Assembly: GCA_900551435.1 (NCBI GenBank)
Contig: URVW01000057.1
Location: 1 to 15,052 of the forward strand
Reading direction: 5' to 3'
Source: an uncultured Faecalibacterium sp.
GTDB lineage: Bacteria; Bacillota; Clostridia; Oscillospirales; Ruminococcaceae
DNA: 15,052 nt
Made by a program: the position numbers and the translations under genes
Shown here: positions 7,932-13,592 of the stretch, piece after piece
Numbering within the stretch: position 1 is the stretch's first letter
Layout: each line of letters opens with the position of its first letter
The notes under the pieces: generated by a model
Told to the model about the DNA's origin: nothing
Seen by the model: only the letters and a program-made list of their open reading frames with translations
Database searches by the model: none

Positions 7932-7987
7932 GCTCAACTTGGGGGAAGCGATGGACAGTCAGATGAGAGTGATTCCCCACGGGGAGC
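7932..7987. repeat. Imperfect inverted repeat / hairpin element in the gap after the serine hydrolase
   Basis: In the 129-nt gap 7907-8035, GCTCAACTTGGGGGAA (7932-7947) pairs imperfectly with TTCCCCACGGGGAGC (7973-7987) around a 25-nt loop containing GATGAGAGTGA. There is no T-run right after it (a TTTTTT occurs 15 nt later), so it is not a standard terminator. The style (CTxxxxxTGGGGGAAGC ... GAGAGTGA) resembles the short GC-rich hairpin elements scattered between genes in Faecalibacterium-like genomes, in a degenerate copy. That link is from memory and needs a genome search. Confidence 0.4.
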
Positions 7988-8035
7988 GTCAAAATCGGAT
8001 ATTTTTTGGAAAGTAGAGTTGAAAGATAAAGAAAT

Positions 8036-8815
8036 ATGACAGAAAGTATAACAATCGCCCCCGGGATGCTGGTCTTTTTGATGTGCATGACCGGCTTTGC
8101 GGGGTTCGTGGATTCGGCAGCGGGCGGCGGCGGACTGATCAGTCTGCCTGCCTACCTGTTCGCAGGGCTACCGGTGCACTATACCTATGGCACGAACAAA
8201 TTCAGCGCCGCCTGCGGCACGACCTTTGCGACGGCGCAGTTCTTCCGCAAGGGCGCGATGAACGTCAAAGTTGGGATTCTGGCGGCGGCGGGAAGCTTCG
8301 CGGGCAGCGCGCTGGGGTCGTATATCGTGCTGCTGCTCAGCGATACGACCCTGCGCACGATGATGTTCACCATCCTGCCCATCGCGGCGGTGCTGATCTT
8401 CTGGCGGCGGAAGCTGCCGGATGAAAACCGCGACGATGGCACGATGAACCTGAAAAAAGCCGCGCTTGCGCTGGCCATCGGGCTGGGCATCGGCCTGTAT
8501 GATGGCGTGTTCGGCCCGGGGACCGGGACCTTTGCCATCATCGCGTTCACCACCCTGATGGGTTTTGATCTGCGCACGGCGGGCGGAAACGCCAAGGTGC
8601 TCAACCTTGCCAGCAACTACGCCAGCCTTGTGACGTATCTGTCCAGCGGGCTGGTGGTGTTCTCGGTGGGCATCCCCTGCGCTGTCAGCGGCATTCTGGG
8701 GAACCTGCTGGGGTCCCACTTTGCCCTGAAGAACGGCGCAAAGTTCATCCGGCCCATGATGCTGGTGGTGCTGGTGCTCCTGCTGGGAAAGCTGCTGTCG
8801 GACGCGGTGCTGTAA
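8036..8815 (+). CDS. TSUP family membrane transporter (TauE/SafE, DUF81)
   Basis: A 259-residue integral membrane protein of the TauE/SafE family, whose members move sulfite, sulfoacetate and other small anions or organosulfur compounds. The N-terminal half begins with a hydrophobic segment followed by GFVDSAAGGGGLISLPAYL, the hallmark glycine-rich loop, and the second half repeats it as GLYDGVFGPGTGTFAI, reflecting the internal duplication. About 7-8 hydrophobic segments can be read, the last at the C-terminus (MMLVVLVLLLGKLL). The substrate cannot be assigned; no sulfur-metabolism genes adjoin. The ribosome site before the ATG at 8036 is weak (GAAAG at 8021-8025), and no clear promoter is seen in 7907-8035, so it may be expressed by read-through from the upstream unit. 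It ends at a strong terminator shared with the convergent degV gene. Confidence 0.9.
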   Translation: MTESITIAPGMLVFLMCMTGFAGFVDSAAGGGGLISLPAYLFAGLPVHYTYGTNKFSAACGTTFATAQFFRKGAMNVKVGILAAAGSFAGSALGSYIVLLLSDTTLRTMMFTILPIAAVLIFWRRKLPDENRDDGTMNLKKAALALAIGLGIGLYDGVFGPGTGTFAIIAFTTLMGFDLRTAGGNAKVLNLASNYASLVTYLSSGLVVFSVGIPCAVSGILGNLLGSHFALKNGAKFIRPMMLVVLVLLLGKLLSDAVL

Positions 8816-8861
8816 AAGAAAAACGGCTGCGGCACACTCTGTGCCGCAGCCGTTTCGTTTT
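8816..8861. terminator. Bidirectional terminator between the TSUP and DegV genes
   Basis: A perfect 15-bp stem, AAACGGCTGCGGCAC (8821-8835) with GTGCCGCAGCCGTTT (8841-8855), and a 5-nt loop. CGTTTT follows on the plus strand; on the minus strand the stem is followed by TTCTTTTA. It serves both convergent genes. Confidence 0.93.
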
Positions 8862-8870
8862 CGATTTACA

Positions 8871-9731
8871 TTACAGTTCCAGCGTCAGGCTCTTGTCAAA
8901 GAACGCGATGCCGAACGCGCCGGGGCCGGCATGGGTCCCGATGACACAGCCGATCTGGCGGACGAGGGGGTCCTCGACCTGAAGGTTTTCGCTCAGATAG
9001 TTCTGGATGGGGGCGACCTCGCGGGTCGAGACGGTATAACCGGCCAGCGCCGCAAAGGCGGGATTGATACCGCCCAGCTCTTCGATCTTCTTGAAGAGAG
9101 CCACATAGGCTCCGGGCAGACCGCGCGCCTTGCCCGCCATGGCGACTTTGCCTTCCTTGATGGAGATGAGCGGCTTGATGCCCAGCATCCCGCCCGCGAC
9201 CGCAACAGCGGCGGGCAGACGGCCGCCCTTGCGCAGATACTTCAGGTCGTCGATGGCGGCGACAAGATGCAGGTGCTCCTTGGCGTGCTCCAGTGCGGCG
9301 GCGATCTGGCCCACCGTTTTGCCGCTGTCCCGCAAATGGACCGCCAGACGGACCAGCAGCGATTCGCTCAGACAGACGTTCTCGCTGTCCACGAACAGCA
9401 CGTTGTCCACATTGGCCATGTCGGCGGCCAGCTTGGCGCACTGGTAAGTACCGGACAGCTCATGGGACAGGAAGATGCCGATGACCTCATCCCCGGCGGC
9501 TGCGGCTTCGAGGAAGAACGTCTCGAACAGCTCCGGGCTGGGCTGGCTGGTGGTGGGCAGCTTGCGGCACTGGGCCATCACGCCGTAATATTCGGTGGGC
9601 GTCATGTCCACGCCGTCCCGCAGGACAGTTCCATCTTCAAGGGTGACGTTCAAGGGGATCACGGTCACGCCCAGCTGCTCGGCTTCGGCGGGCAGGATGT
9701 CGGACGCAGAATCGGTGAGAATACGGATCAT
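8871..9731 (-). CDS. DegV family fatty-acid-binding protein
   Basis: A 286-residue DegV protein. The family binds a single fatty acid; characterised members (FakB) hand exogenous fatty acids to the kinase FakA for phosphorylation and entry into phospholipid synthesis. The typical motifs are present: TDSASD (residues 6-11), TTSQPSP (60-66), ELSGTYQ (91-97, whose serine contacts the lipid carboxylate in the family), and DDLKYLRKGGRL in the second half. Length is normal. On the minus strand GGAGG (9741-9745) precedes the ATG by 9 nt, and a near-perfect promoter lies about 60 nt further upstream. It is a single-gene unit, convergent with the transporter and divergent from the CPBP gene. No FakA is visible in the window, and many Firmicutes have several DegV paralogues, so a specific lipid role is uncertain. 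Confidence 0.94.
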   Translation of the reverse strand: MIRILTDSASDILPAEAEQLGVTVIPLNVTLEDGTVLRDGVDMTPTEYYGVMAQCRKLPTTSQPSPELFETFFLEAAAAGDEVIGIFLSHELSGTYQCAKLAADMANVDNVLFVDSENVCLSESLLVRLAVHLRDSGKTVGQIAAALEHAKEHLHLVAAIDDLKYLRKGGRLPAAVAVAGGMLGIKPLISIKEGKVAMAGKARGLPGAYVALFKKIEELGGINPAFAALAGYTVSTREVAPIQNYLSENLQVEDPLVRQIGCVIGTHAGPGAFGIAFFDKSLTLEL

Positions 9732-9791
9732 AGAATAAAACCTCCAAGGGCAGGGCCGTTAAACGACCAAAATCTCAAAAAAGTCGAGAAA

Positions 9792-9821
9792 AGTATACCA
9801 GATGCCCGGTAGAAATGTCAA
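9792..9821 (-). promoter_or_regulatory. Promoter of the degV-family gene
   Basis: Read on the minus strand: TTGACA (9821-9816), 18-nt spacer, TATACT (9797-9792), with TGG just before the -10. This is the best sigma-A consensus in the window, giving a leader of about 50 nt with the GGAGG site near its end. Confidence 0.85.
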
Positions 9822-9868
9822 TTCTTTTAACAAGATTTCGTCGATTTTTCGCAAAACAGGCCAGAAGC

Positions 9869-9898
9869 TTGCGCGAAATGGGCCGGATATGGTACAAT
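9869..9898 (+). promoter_or_regulatory. Promoter of the CPBP-tadA pair
   Basis: TTGCGC (9869-9874), 18-nt spacer ending in TGG, TACAAT (9893-9898). Transcription would start near 9905, so translation cannot begin at the in-frame ATG at 9802. An inverted repeat TTTCGC (9847-9852) / GCGAAA (9873-9878) overlaps the -35 and could be an operator. Confidence 0.65.
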
Positions 9899-9908
9899 GT
9901 CCGCCGAT

Positions 9909-9914
9909 GGGAGG
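9909..9914 (+). promoter_or_regulatory. Ribosome-binding site setting a GTG start
   Basis: GGGAGG lies 7 nt before the GTG at 9922 and very close to the predicted transcript start (about 9905). It supports GTG 9922 over the in-frame ATG at 9907, which would need leaderless initiation. Confidence 0.6.
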
Positions 9915-9921
9915 TCTGTTC

Positions 9922-10344
9922 GTGAAGGAAAAACAGGAAAAGGCCGCGTTCTGGAAGGTCTGCGGAATCACGGCGCTGCTGTGGGCGGCGTTGGCCGCGG
10001 GCTTCAGCGTTTTGTTCCCGGGCAGCGCGGGCGAAGCCCCGGCGGATGCGGCGGGCATCCTGCGGAGCTGTCTGCTCCTGCCCCTGATCGAAGAGATCAT
10101 TTTTCGGGGCGCGGTGCTGCGGCTGCTGGAACCGCTGGGAGATCATGTGGCCCTTCTGCTTCAGGCGGTGCTGTTCGCAGCTCTGCACGGAAGCGGCATC
10201 GCCAAGCTGTATGCACTGGGCATGGGGATGATCTTCGGCTGGGCCGCCCAGAAAAGCGGCAGCCTTCTGCCCGGGATGGGGCTGCATCTGTTGAACAACG
10301 GCATCGTCTTGGCGCAATGCCTGACAGAAAGGAGAACGGTATGA
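9922..10344 (+). CDS. CPBP family intramembrane metalloprotease (short form)
   Basis: A 140-residue membrane protein of the CPBP family (CAAX protease and bacteriocin-processing, Abi-type). The conserved motifs are all present: EEIIFRG (residues 57-63, catalytic Glu pair), FAALHG (85-90, His89) and HLLNN (122-126). The family are glutamate-type membrane proteases such as the prenyl-protein peptidase Rce1; bacterial roles include bacteriocin self-immunity. The protein is shorter than usual (family members often exceed 200 residues) because it keeps little beyond the core and one N-terminal hydrophobic segment. The start is chosen at GTG 9922 from the ribosome site and promoter positions; ATG 9907 would add five residues. 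Its stop overlaps the tadA start (ATGA), so the two are co-translated. No bacteriocin gene is visible nearby. Confidence 0.83.
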   Translation: MKEKQEKAAFWKVCGITALLWAALAAGFSVLFPGSAGEAPADAAGILRSCLLLPLIEEIIFRGAVLRLLEPLGDHVALLLQAVLFAALHGSGIAKLYALGMGMIFGWAAQKSGSLLPGMGLHLLNNGIVLAQCLTERRTV

Positions 10345-10829
10345 CCGACCATGAATTGATGGGCGCGGCGCTCGAAGAAGCCGCCAAGGCGGCGGCGCTG
10401 GGCGAAGTGCCGGTGGGGGCCGTCATCGCGAAGGACGGCGAGATCATCGCCGCGGCGCACAACACCCGTGAGACCGAGAAAAACGCGCTGCACCATGCAG
10501 AACTGCTGGCCATCGACGCCGCGTGCAAAAAGCTGGGCGGCTGGCGGCTGTGGCAATGCGAGCTGTTCGTGACGCTGGAACCCTGCCCGATGTGCAGCGG
10601 CGCGATCATCAACAGCCGGATCAAGCGGGTGGTCTATGGAGCCGCTGACACCAAAGCCGGGTGCTGCGGGTCGGTGACGGATCTGTTCGCGATGCCGTTC
10701 AACCATCACCCGGTCATTGAGCGGGGACTCCGCGCCGAAGAAGCACAAGCGCTCTTGCAGGCGTTTTTCCTCCGTCTGCGGGAGCAGCGGGCGGCAAAAC
10801 CCCGCTGGAAGCCGCCGGTGAAGGGGTAA
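10341..10829 (+). CDS. tadA: tRNA-specific adenosine deaminase TadA
   Basis: A 162-residue TadA, which converts adenosine 34 of tRNA-Arg(ACG) to inosine so that one tRNA reads three Arg codons. The zinc and catalytic motifs are intact: H52-A-E54 within HHAELLAI, and P81-C82-P-M-C85 in EPCPMCSGAI. The VPVGAVI stretch (23-29) and RIKRVVYGAAD are typical. The ATG at 10341 is 6 nt after AAAGGAG (10328-10334) and overlaps the upstream CPBP stop. A strong terminator follows, so the unit is CPBP-tadA. In Bacillus, tadA sits next to the SRP RNA gene and dnaX; neither is found here. Other cytidine/guanine deaminases share the fold, but the overall pattern is TadA. Confidence 0.95.
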   Translation: MTDHELMGAALEEAAKAAALGEVPVGAVIAKDGEIIAAAHNTRETEKNALHHAELLAIDAACKKLGGWRLWQCELFVTLEPCPMCSGAIINSRIKRVVYGAADTKAGCCGSVTDLFAMPFNHHPVIERGLRAEEAQALLQAFFLRLREQRAAKPRWKPPVKG

Positions 10830-10839
10830 AAGGACGAAA

Positions 10840-10886
10840 AAAGTGGGAACTGCGTGAAAAAGTCAGCAGTTCCCACTTTCTTTTTT
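10840..10886 (+). terminator. Intrinsic terminator of the CPBP-tadA unit
   Basis: A perfect 14-bp stem, AAAGTGGGAACTGC (10840-10853) with GCAGTTCCCACTTT (10866-10879), a 12-nt loop, then CTTTTTT (10880-10886). Confidence 0.93.
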
Positions 10887-10896
10887 GGGAAAATTG

Positions 10897-10905
10897 TGCT
10901 ATATT
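10897..10905 (+). promoter_or_regulatory. Extended -10 promoter of the SDR gene
   Basis: TGC-TATATT (10897-10905) is an extended -10 element just after the tadA terminator. The -35 position (about 10877-10882) falls in the terminator's T-rich tail and is poor. Transcription would start near 10912, giving a leader of about 168 nt. Confidence 0.5.
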
Positions 10906-10911
10906 ATTCAA

Positions 10912-11079
10912 TGGAAACTTGTCGAAACCACACGCATCGATCGGCGGGCACGCCGCAGGGCCGGACTTGACCGGAAGAGAGAAGCAGAGCGCTGCTCCGC
11001 CGAGCGTGGGAAGGGCAGGTTCCTCCTGTCTGTGGGAAAAATCGCGCAGACAGAGAACAAGCGACAGGAGGGCTGACTC
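10912..11079 (+). promoter_or_regulatory. Long structured 5' leader with an anti-Shine-Dalgarno helix
   Basis: The leader before the SDR gene can fold extensively. TCGGCGG (10941-10947) pairs with CCGCCGA (10997-11003), closing a junction that holds CCGG hairpin 10961-10974 and hairpin AGCAG/CTGCT (10983-10996). Near the gene, CCTCCTGTC (11022-11030) is perfectly complementary to GACAGGAGG (11063-11071), which contains the ribosome site. Competing helices GTCTG/CAGAC (11028-11032 with 11047-11051) and CAGG/CCTG (11016-11019 with 11025-11028) would free that site. This is the layout of a translational switch, thermosensor or protein-binding leader. I do not recognise it as a known riboswitch, T-box or SRP RNA. 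The pairing is seen in the sequence; the regulation is inferred. Confidence 0.45.
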
Positions 11080-11985
11080 TTGTACGATGACGAATTTGAG
11101 CTGACATTCAATCTGTCGGACGAGGACACCGCCCCGGTGGAACTGCCCAAAGCGGCAGAACCGGAAGCGCCGGAGCCGCCGCAGGTGGACCAGCCGGAGC
11201 AGAGCGAGCCGGAACCGGAACCGGCTCCCCCCGAAGCGGAAGCGCCCAGACCGCGCCCTTCCAACGGACAATGCGTCCTGATCTCGGGCGGTGACCGCGG
11301 CATTGGCGCGGCAGCGGCCCGGGCATTCTATGCAGCGGGGGCGCAGGTGGCGGTGCTGTACCACACCAACGCCGACGCGGCAGCGGCTCTGGAACAGGAG
11401 CTTCCCGGCTGCATCGCGGTCCAGTGCGACGTGGCGTCCCGCGCCAGTTGCGAGGTCGCGTTCCACGCGGTGGAACAGGCGCTGGGCCGGGTGGATGTGC
11501 TGGTCTGCAATGCGGGCATCGCACAGCAGAAGCTGTTCACCGATATCACCCCCGACGAATGGCAGCATATGCTGGACGTGAACCTGTCGGGCGCGTTCCA
11601 TCTGTGCCAGCTGGCACTTCCCGGGATGATCCGCCGCAAGGCCGGACGCATCCTGACGGTCAGCAGCATGTGGGGCCAGACCGGCGGCAGCTGCGAGGTC
11701 CACTATTCCGCTGCAAAGGCGGGCCTGATCGGCCTGACCAAGGCCCTCGCCAAAGAGGAAGGACCCAGTGGCATCACCGTAAACTGTGTGGCCCCGGGTG
11801 TCATCGACACCGATATGATGGCCGCGTTCACCGCAGAGGACAAGGCGGCGCTGGCCGACGAGACCCCTGTGGGCCGTCTGGGCAGCGCCGACGAAGTGGC
11901 AAAGCTTCTGGTCTTTCTGGCCGGAGAGGATGCCGGGTACATCACCGGACAGGTGTTCGGCGTCAATGGCGGTTTGGTGATCTGA
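11080..11985 (+). CDS. SDR-family reductase, YmfI-like (possible EF-P 5-aminopentanone reductase), with acidic N-terminal extension
   Basis: A 301-residue protein. Residues about 62-301 are a classic FabG-like short-chain dehydrogenase/reductase: dinucleotide loop SGGDRGIG (69-76), NAG (144-146), N168, and catalytic S196, Y209 and K213 (YSAAK). The stretch AQQKLFTDIT and the SSMWGQTGGSCEVHYSA region match the clostridial relatives of YmfI, which in Bacillus subtilis reduces 5-aminopentanone on elongation factor P Lys32; a general FabG-like role remains possible. No EF-P gene is visible here. Residues 1-58 are an extra tail rich in Glu, Pro and Ala (for example EPEAPEPPQ, QSEPEPEPAPP) and probably disordered. 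The start is TTG at 11080, 7 nt after AGGAGGG (11066-11072); no in-frame ATG or GTG with a comparable site is seen. The leader can pair with this ribosome site. Confidence 0.88.
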   Translation: MYDDEFELTFNLSDEDTAPVELPKAAEPEAPEPPQVDQPEQSEPEPEPAPPEAEAPRPRPSNGQCVLISGGDRGIGAAAARAFYAAGAQVAVLYHTNADAAAALEQELPGCIAVQCDVASRASCEVAFHAVEQALGRVDVLVCNAGIAQQKLFTDITPDEWQHMLDVNLSGAFHLCQLALPGMIRRKAGRILTVSSMWGQTGGSCEVHYSAAKAGLIGLTKALAKEEGPSGITVNCVAPGVIDTDMMAAFTAEDKAALADETPVGRLGSADEVAKLLVFLAGEDAGYITGQVFGVNGGLVI

Positions 11986-12001
11986 ACGGCGGGCAAAACT
12001 A

Positions 12002-12010
12002 TGATACAAC
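12002..12010 (+). promoter_or_regulatory. Possible promoter of rpoD
   Basis: TGA-TACAAC (12002-12010) reads as an extended -10 (an overlapping TATGAT occurs at 12000-12005). The -35 position is poor (CTGAAC, 11982-11987). It is a weak candidate in the 71-nt gap after the SDR gene; rpoD could also be read through from upstream. Confidence 0.3.
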
Positions 12011-12017
12011 GTCACTT

Positions 12018-12036
12018 CGGGCGGGAACTCCGCCCG
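12018..12036 (+). other. GC hairpin just before the rpoD ribosome-binding site
   Basis: CGGGCGG (12018-12024) pairs with CCGCCCG (12030-12036), loop GAACT. No T-run follows, so it is not a terminator. It ends 4 nt before AAAAGGAGAG (12041-12050) and might stabilise the mRNA 5' end or tune initiation. Confidence 0.5.
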
Positions 12037-12056
12037 GGTGAAAAGGAGAGAGCGAA

Positions 12057-13442
12057 ATGGGCATGACTTTGAAGGAACTGTTGACGAAAGGCGAAGGCAC
12101 CCTGAGCGCACAGGAGGCCAAAGCGCTGGCTTCTCAGTGCCGGATGGATGTGGAGACCCTCTACACCCTGTTGGAGGAGCGCGGCATCAAGGTTCTGGAC
12201 AACGAGGCGGAAGAAGATACGGCGCTGGACGTGGACAGCATCATTGCCGAGGTGGAGAACGCCGAGGCCAACAGCGATGAGCTGGGTCTGGGCGGCGACG
12301 ACGAGGACGATCAGGCAGAGGAGAACCCCGCAGACCTGAAGGCTGCTATGGACGAACTGCTGGACGACCCCGTCAAGAACTACCTCAAGCAGATCGGTCA
12401 GATCCCGCTGCTGAGCGCAGAACAGGAAGTGGAACTGAGCCGCCGCATCCATGCCGGTGCAGAGGCTGCGCACATCCTGCAGGCCGACCGCGCAAAGTAC
12501 GGCGCACCCGAGTACATCAAGAAGAACAGCGCCCGCTTCTCGTTCGAAGAGGATGAGAACAGCCGGAGTTACACCGAGGACCTCGACGAAGAGGGCAACG
12601 AAAAGTCCGCCGAGGACGCCGAGGAAAAGGCCGCCGAAGAGGAAGCCATGGAAGCCGTCGAGAACGGTCCTCTGACCGACGAGCGCCGTCAGGAGCTGCT
12701 GAAGATCCGCCGCGACGGCCTGAATGCCCGCCGCAGCCTGAGCGAAGCCAACCTGCGTCTGGTCGTTTCCATCGCAAAGAAGCATGTCGGCCACAATCTG
12801 GCATTCCTCGACCTCATTCAGGAAGGCAACATCGGCCTGATCAAGGCGGCTGAGAAGTTCGACTGCGACCGCGGCTTCCGCTTCTCCACCTATGCAACGT
12901 GGTGGATCCGTCAGGCCATCACCCGCGCCATCGCGGATCAGGCCCGTACCATCCGCATCCCCGTTCATATGGTCGAGACCATCAACCGGATGCGTCAGGC
13001 CACCAACCAGCTGGTCTATCAGAACGGCCACGAGCCGACACCGGAAGAGCTGGCAAAGGCCATGGATATGAGCGTCGAGCGCGTCCGCGAGATCCAGCGG
13101 ATGGCGCAGGAGCCGGCAAGTCTGGAAAGCCCCGTCGGCGAGGAAGAGGATTCTTCGCTGGGCGATTTCGTCGCGGACGAGAACGCCGAGGCTCCCGGCA
13201 AGGCTGCGGACCGCGCGATGGTGGCCCAGCAGATCAATCAGGCCCTGAAGAGCCTGACTCCCCGTGAGGAGAAAGTCATCCGTCTGCGCTTTGGTCTGGA
13301 CGATGGCCGTCCCCGCACGCTGGAGGAAGTCGGCCGAGACTTTGGCGTTACCCGTGAACGTGTCCGCCAGATCGAGGCCAAGGCCATCCGCAAGCTGCAC
13401 AGCCGCAAGTGCCTTGCTCTGCTGAACGGCCTGATCGAGTGA
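12057..13442 (+). CDS. rpoD: Primary sigma factor RpoD/SigA with an acidic insertion between regions 1.2 and 2
   Basis: A 461-residue sigma-70 primary sigma factor, directing RNA polymerase to housekeeping promoters. Region 1.1-like residues 1-60, an acidic linker, region 1.2 at about 103-134 (DDPVKNYLKQIGQIPLLS), region 2 at about 227-300 (SEANLRLVVSIAKKHV; FSTYATWWIRQAITRAI at 276-292), region 3 from 301 (IPVHMVETINR, with H304 and E307 of the extended -10 reader), and region 4 at about 394-455 with HTH TLEEVGRDFGVTRERVRQIE (421-440). Between 1.2 and 2.1 there is an extra stretch of about 88 residues (135-224), highly acidic (YTEDLDEEGNEKSAEDAEEK), absent in Bacillus SigA. AAAAGGAGAG lies 7-9 nt before the ATG at 12057; an ATG two codons in is an alternative. 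It is not preceded by dnaG, its usual neighbour in Firmicutes. Confidence 0.97.
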   Translation: MGMTLKELLTKGEGTLSAQEAKALASQCRMDVETLYTLLEERGIKVLDNEAEEDTALDVDSIIAEVENAEANSDELGLGGDDEDDQAEENPADLKAAMDELLDDPVKNYLKQIGQIPLLSAEQEVELSRRIHAGAEAAHILQADRAKYGAPEYIKKNSARFSFEEDENSRSYTEDLDEEGNEKSAEDAEEKAAEEEAMEAVENGPLTDERRQELLKIRRDGLNARRSLSEANLRLVVSIAKKHVGHNLAFLDLIQEGNIGLIKAAEKFDCDRGFRFSTYATWWIRQAITRAIADQARTIRIPVHMVETINRMRQATNQLVYQNGHEPTPEELAKAMDMSVERVREIQRMAQEPASLESPVGEEEDSSLGDFVADENAEAPGKAADRAMVAQQINQALKSLTPREEKVIRLRFGLDDGRPRTLEEVGRDFGVTRERVRQIEAKAIRKLHSRKCLALLNGLIE

Positions 13443-13460
13443 TAAAGTGATTTGAACCTG

Positions 13461-13505
13461 AAAACGCCCTCTGCTGCATCGAAATGGTGCGGCAGAGGGC
13501 GTTTT
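13461..13505 (+). terminator. Terminator after rpoD
   Basis: A perfect 14-bp stem, AAAACGCCCTCTGC (13461-13474) with GCAGAGGGCGTTTT (13492-13505), further paired inside (GCA/TGC). The T-run is short (4), partly inside the stem, but the hairpin is very strong. Confidence 0.85.
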
Positions 13506-13536
13506 GCATCACAGGATGGTGCTTTTCCGGGGAGTG

Positions 13537-13545
13537 TGGTATACT
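13537..13545 (+). promoter_or_regulatory. Extended -10 promoter of the LOG-family gene
   Basis: TGG-TATACT (13537-13545), the same extended -10 as at several other promoters here. The matching -35 region is poor. Transcription would start near 13552, leaving a leader of about 41 nt. Confidence 0.6.
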
Positions 13546-13592
13546 GGGAAAACAAAAGGGATGAAATCGGAATTTGCAGGAGGAAAATTTTA

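Noticed and set aside
8841..9812. Plus-strand open frame longer than the DegV gene it opposes
   Set aside because: It starts inside the terminator, runs antisense to a well-matched DegV protein that has its own promoter and ribosome site, and its product has no recognisable domain.
10911..10970. Possible 19-codon leader peptide (ATG to TGA) in the SDR leader
   Set aside because: The predicted transcript start (about 10912) is at or after the ATG, and there is no ribosome site.
10955..10995. Stretch CCGGAAGAGAGAAGCAG resembling the SRP RNA core, near tadA as in Bacillus
   Set aside because: The SRP core needs a GGAA tetraloop closed by base pairs and a fixed asymmetric loop. Here the flanks of GGAA do not pair and the spacing differs, so the likeness is superficial.
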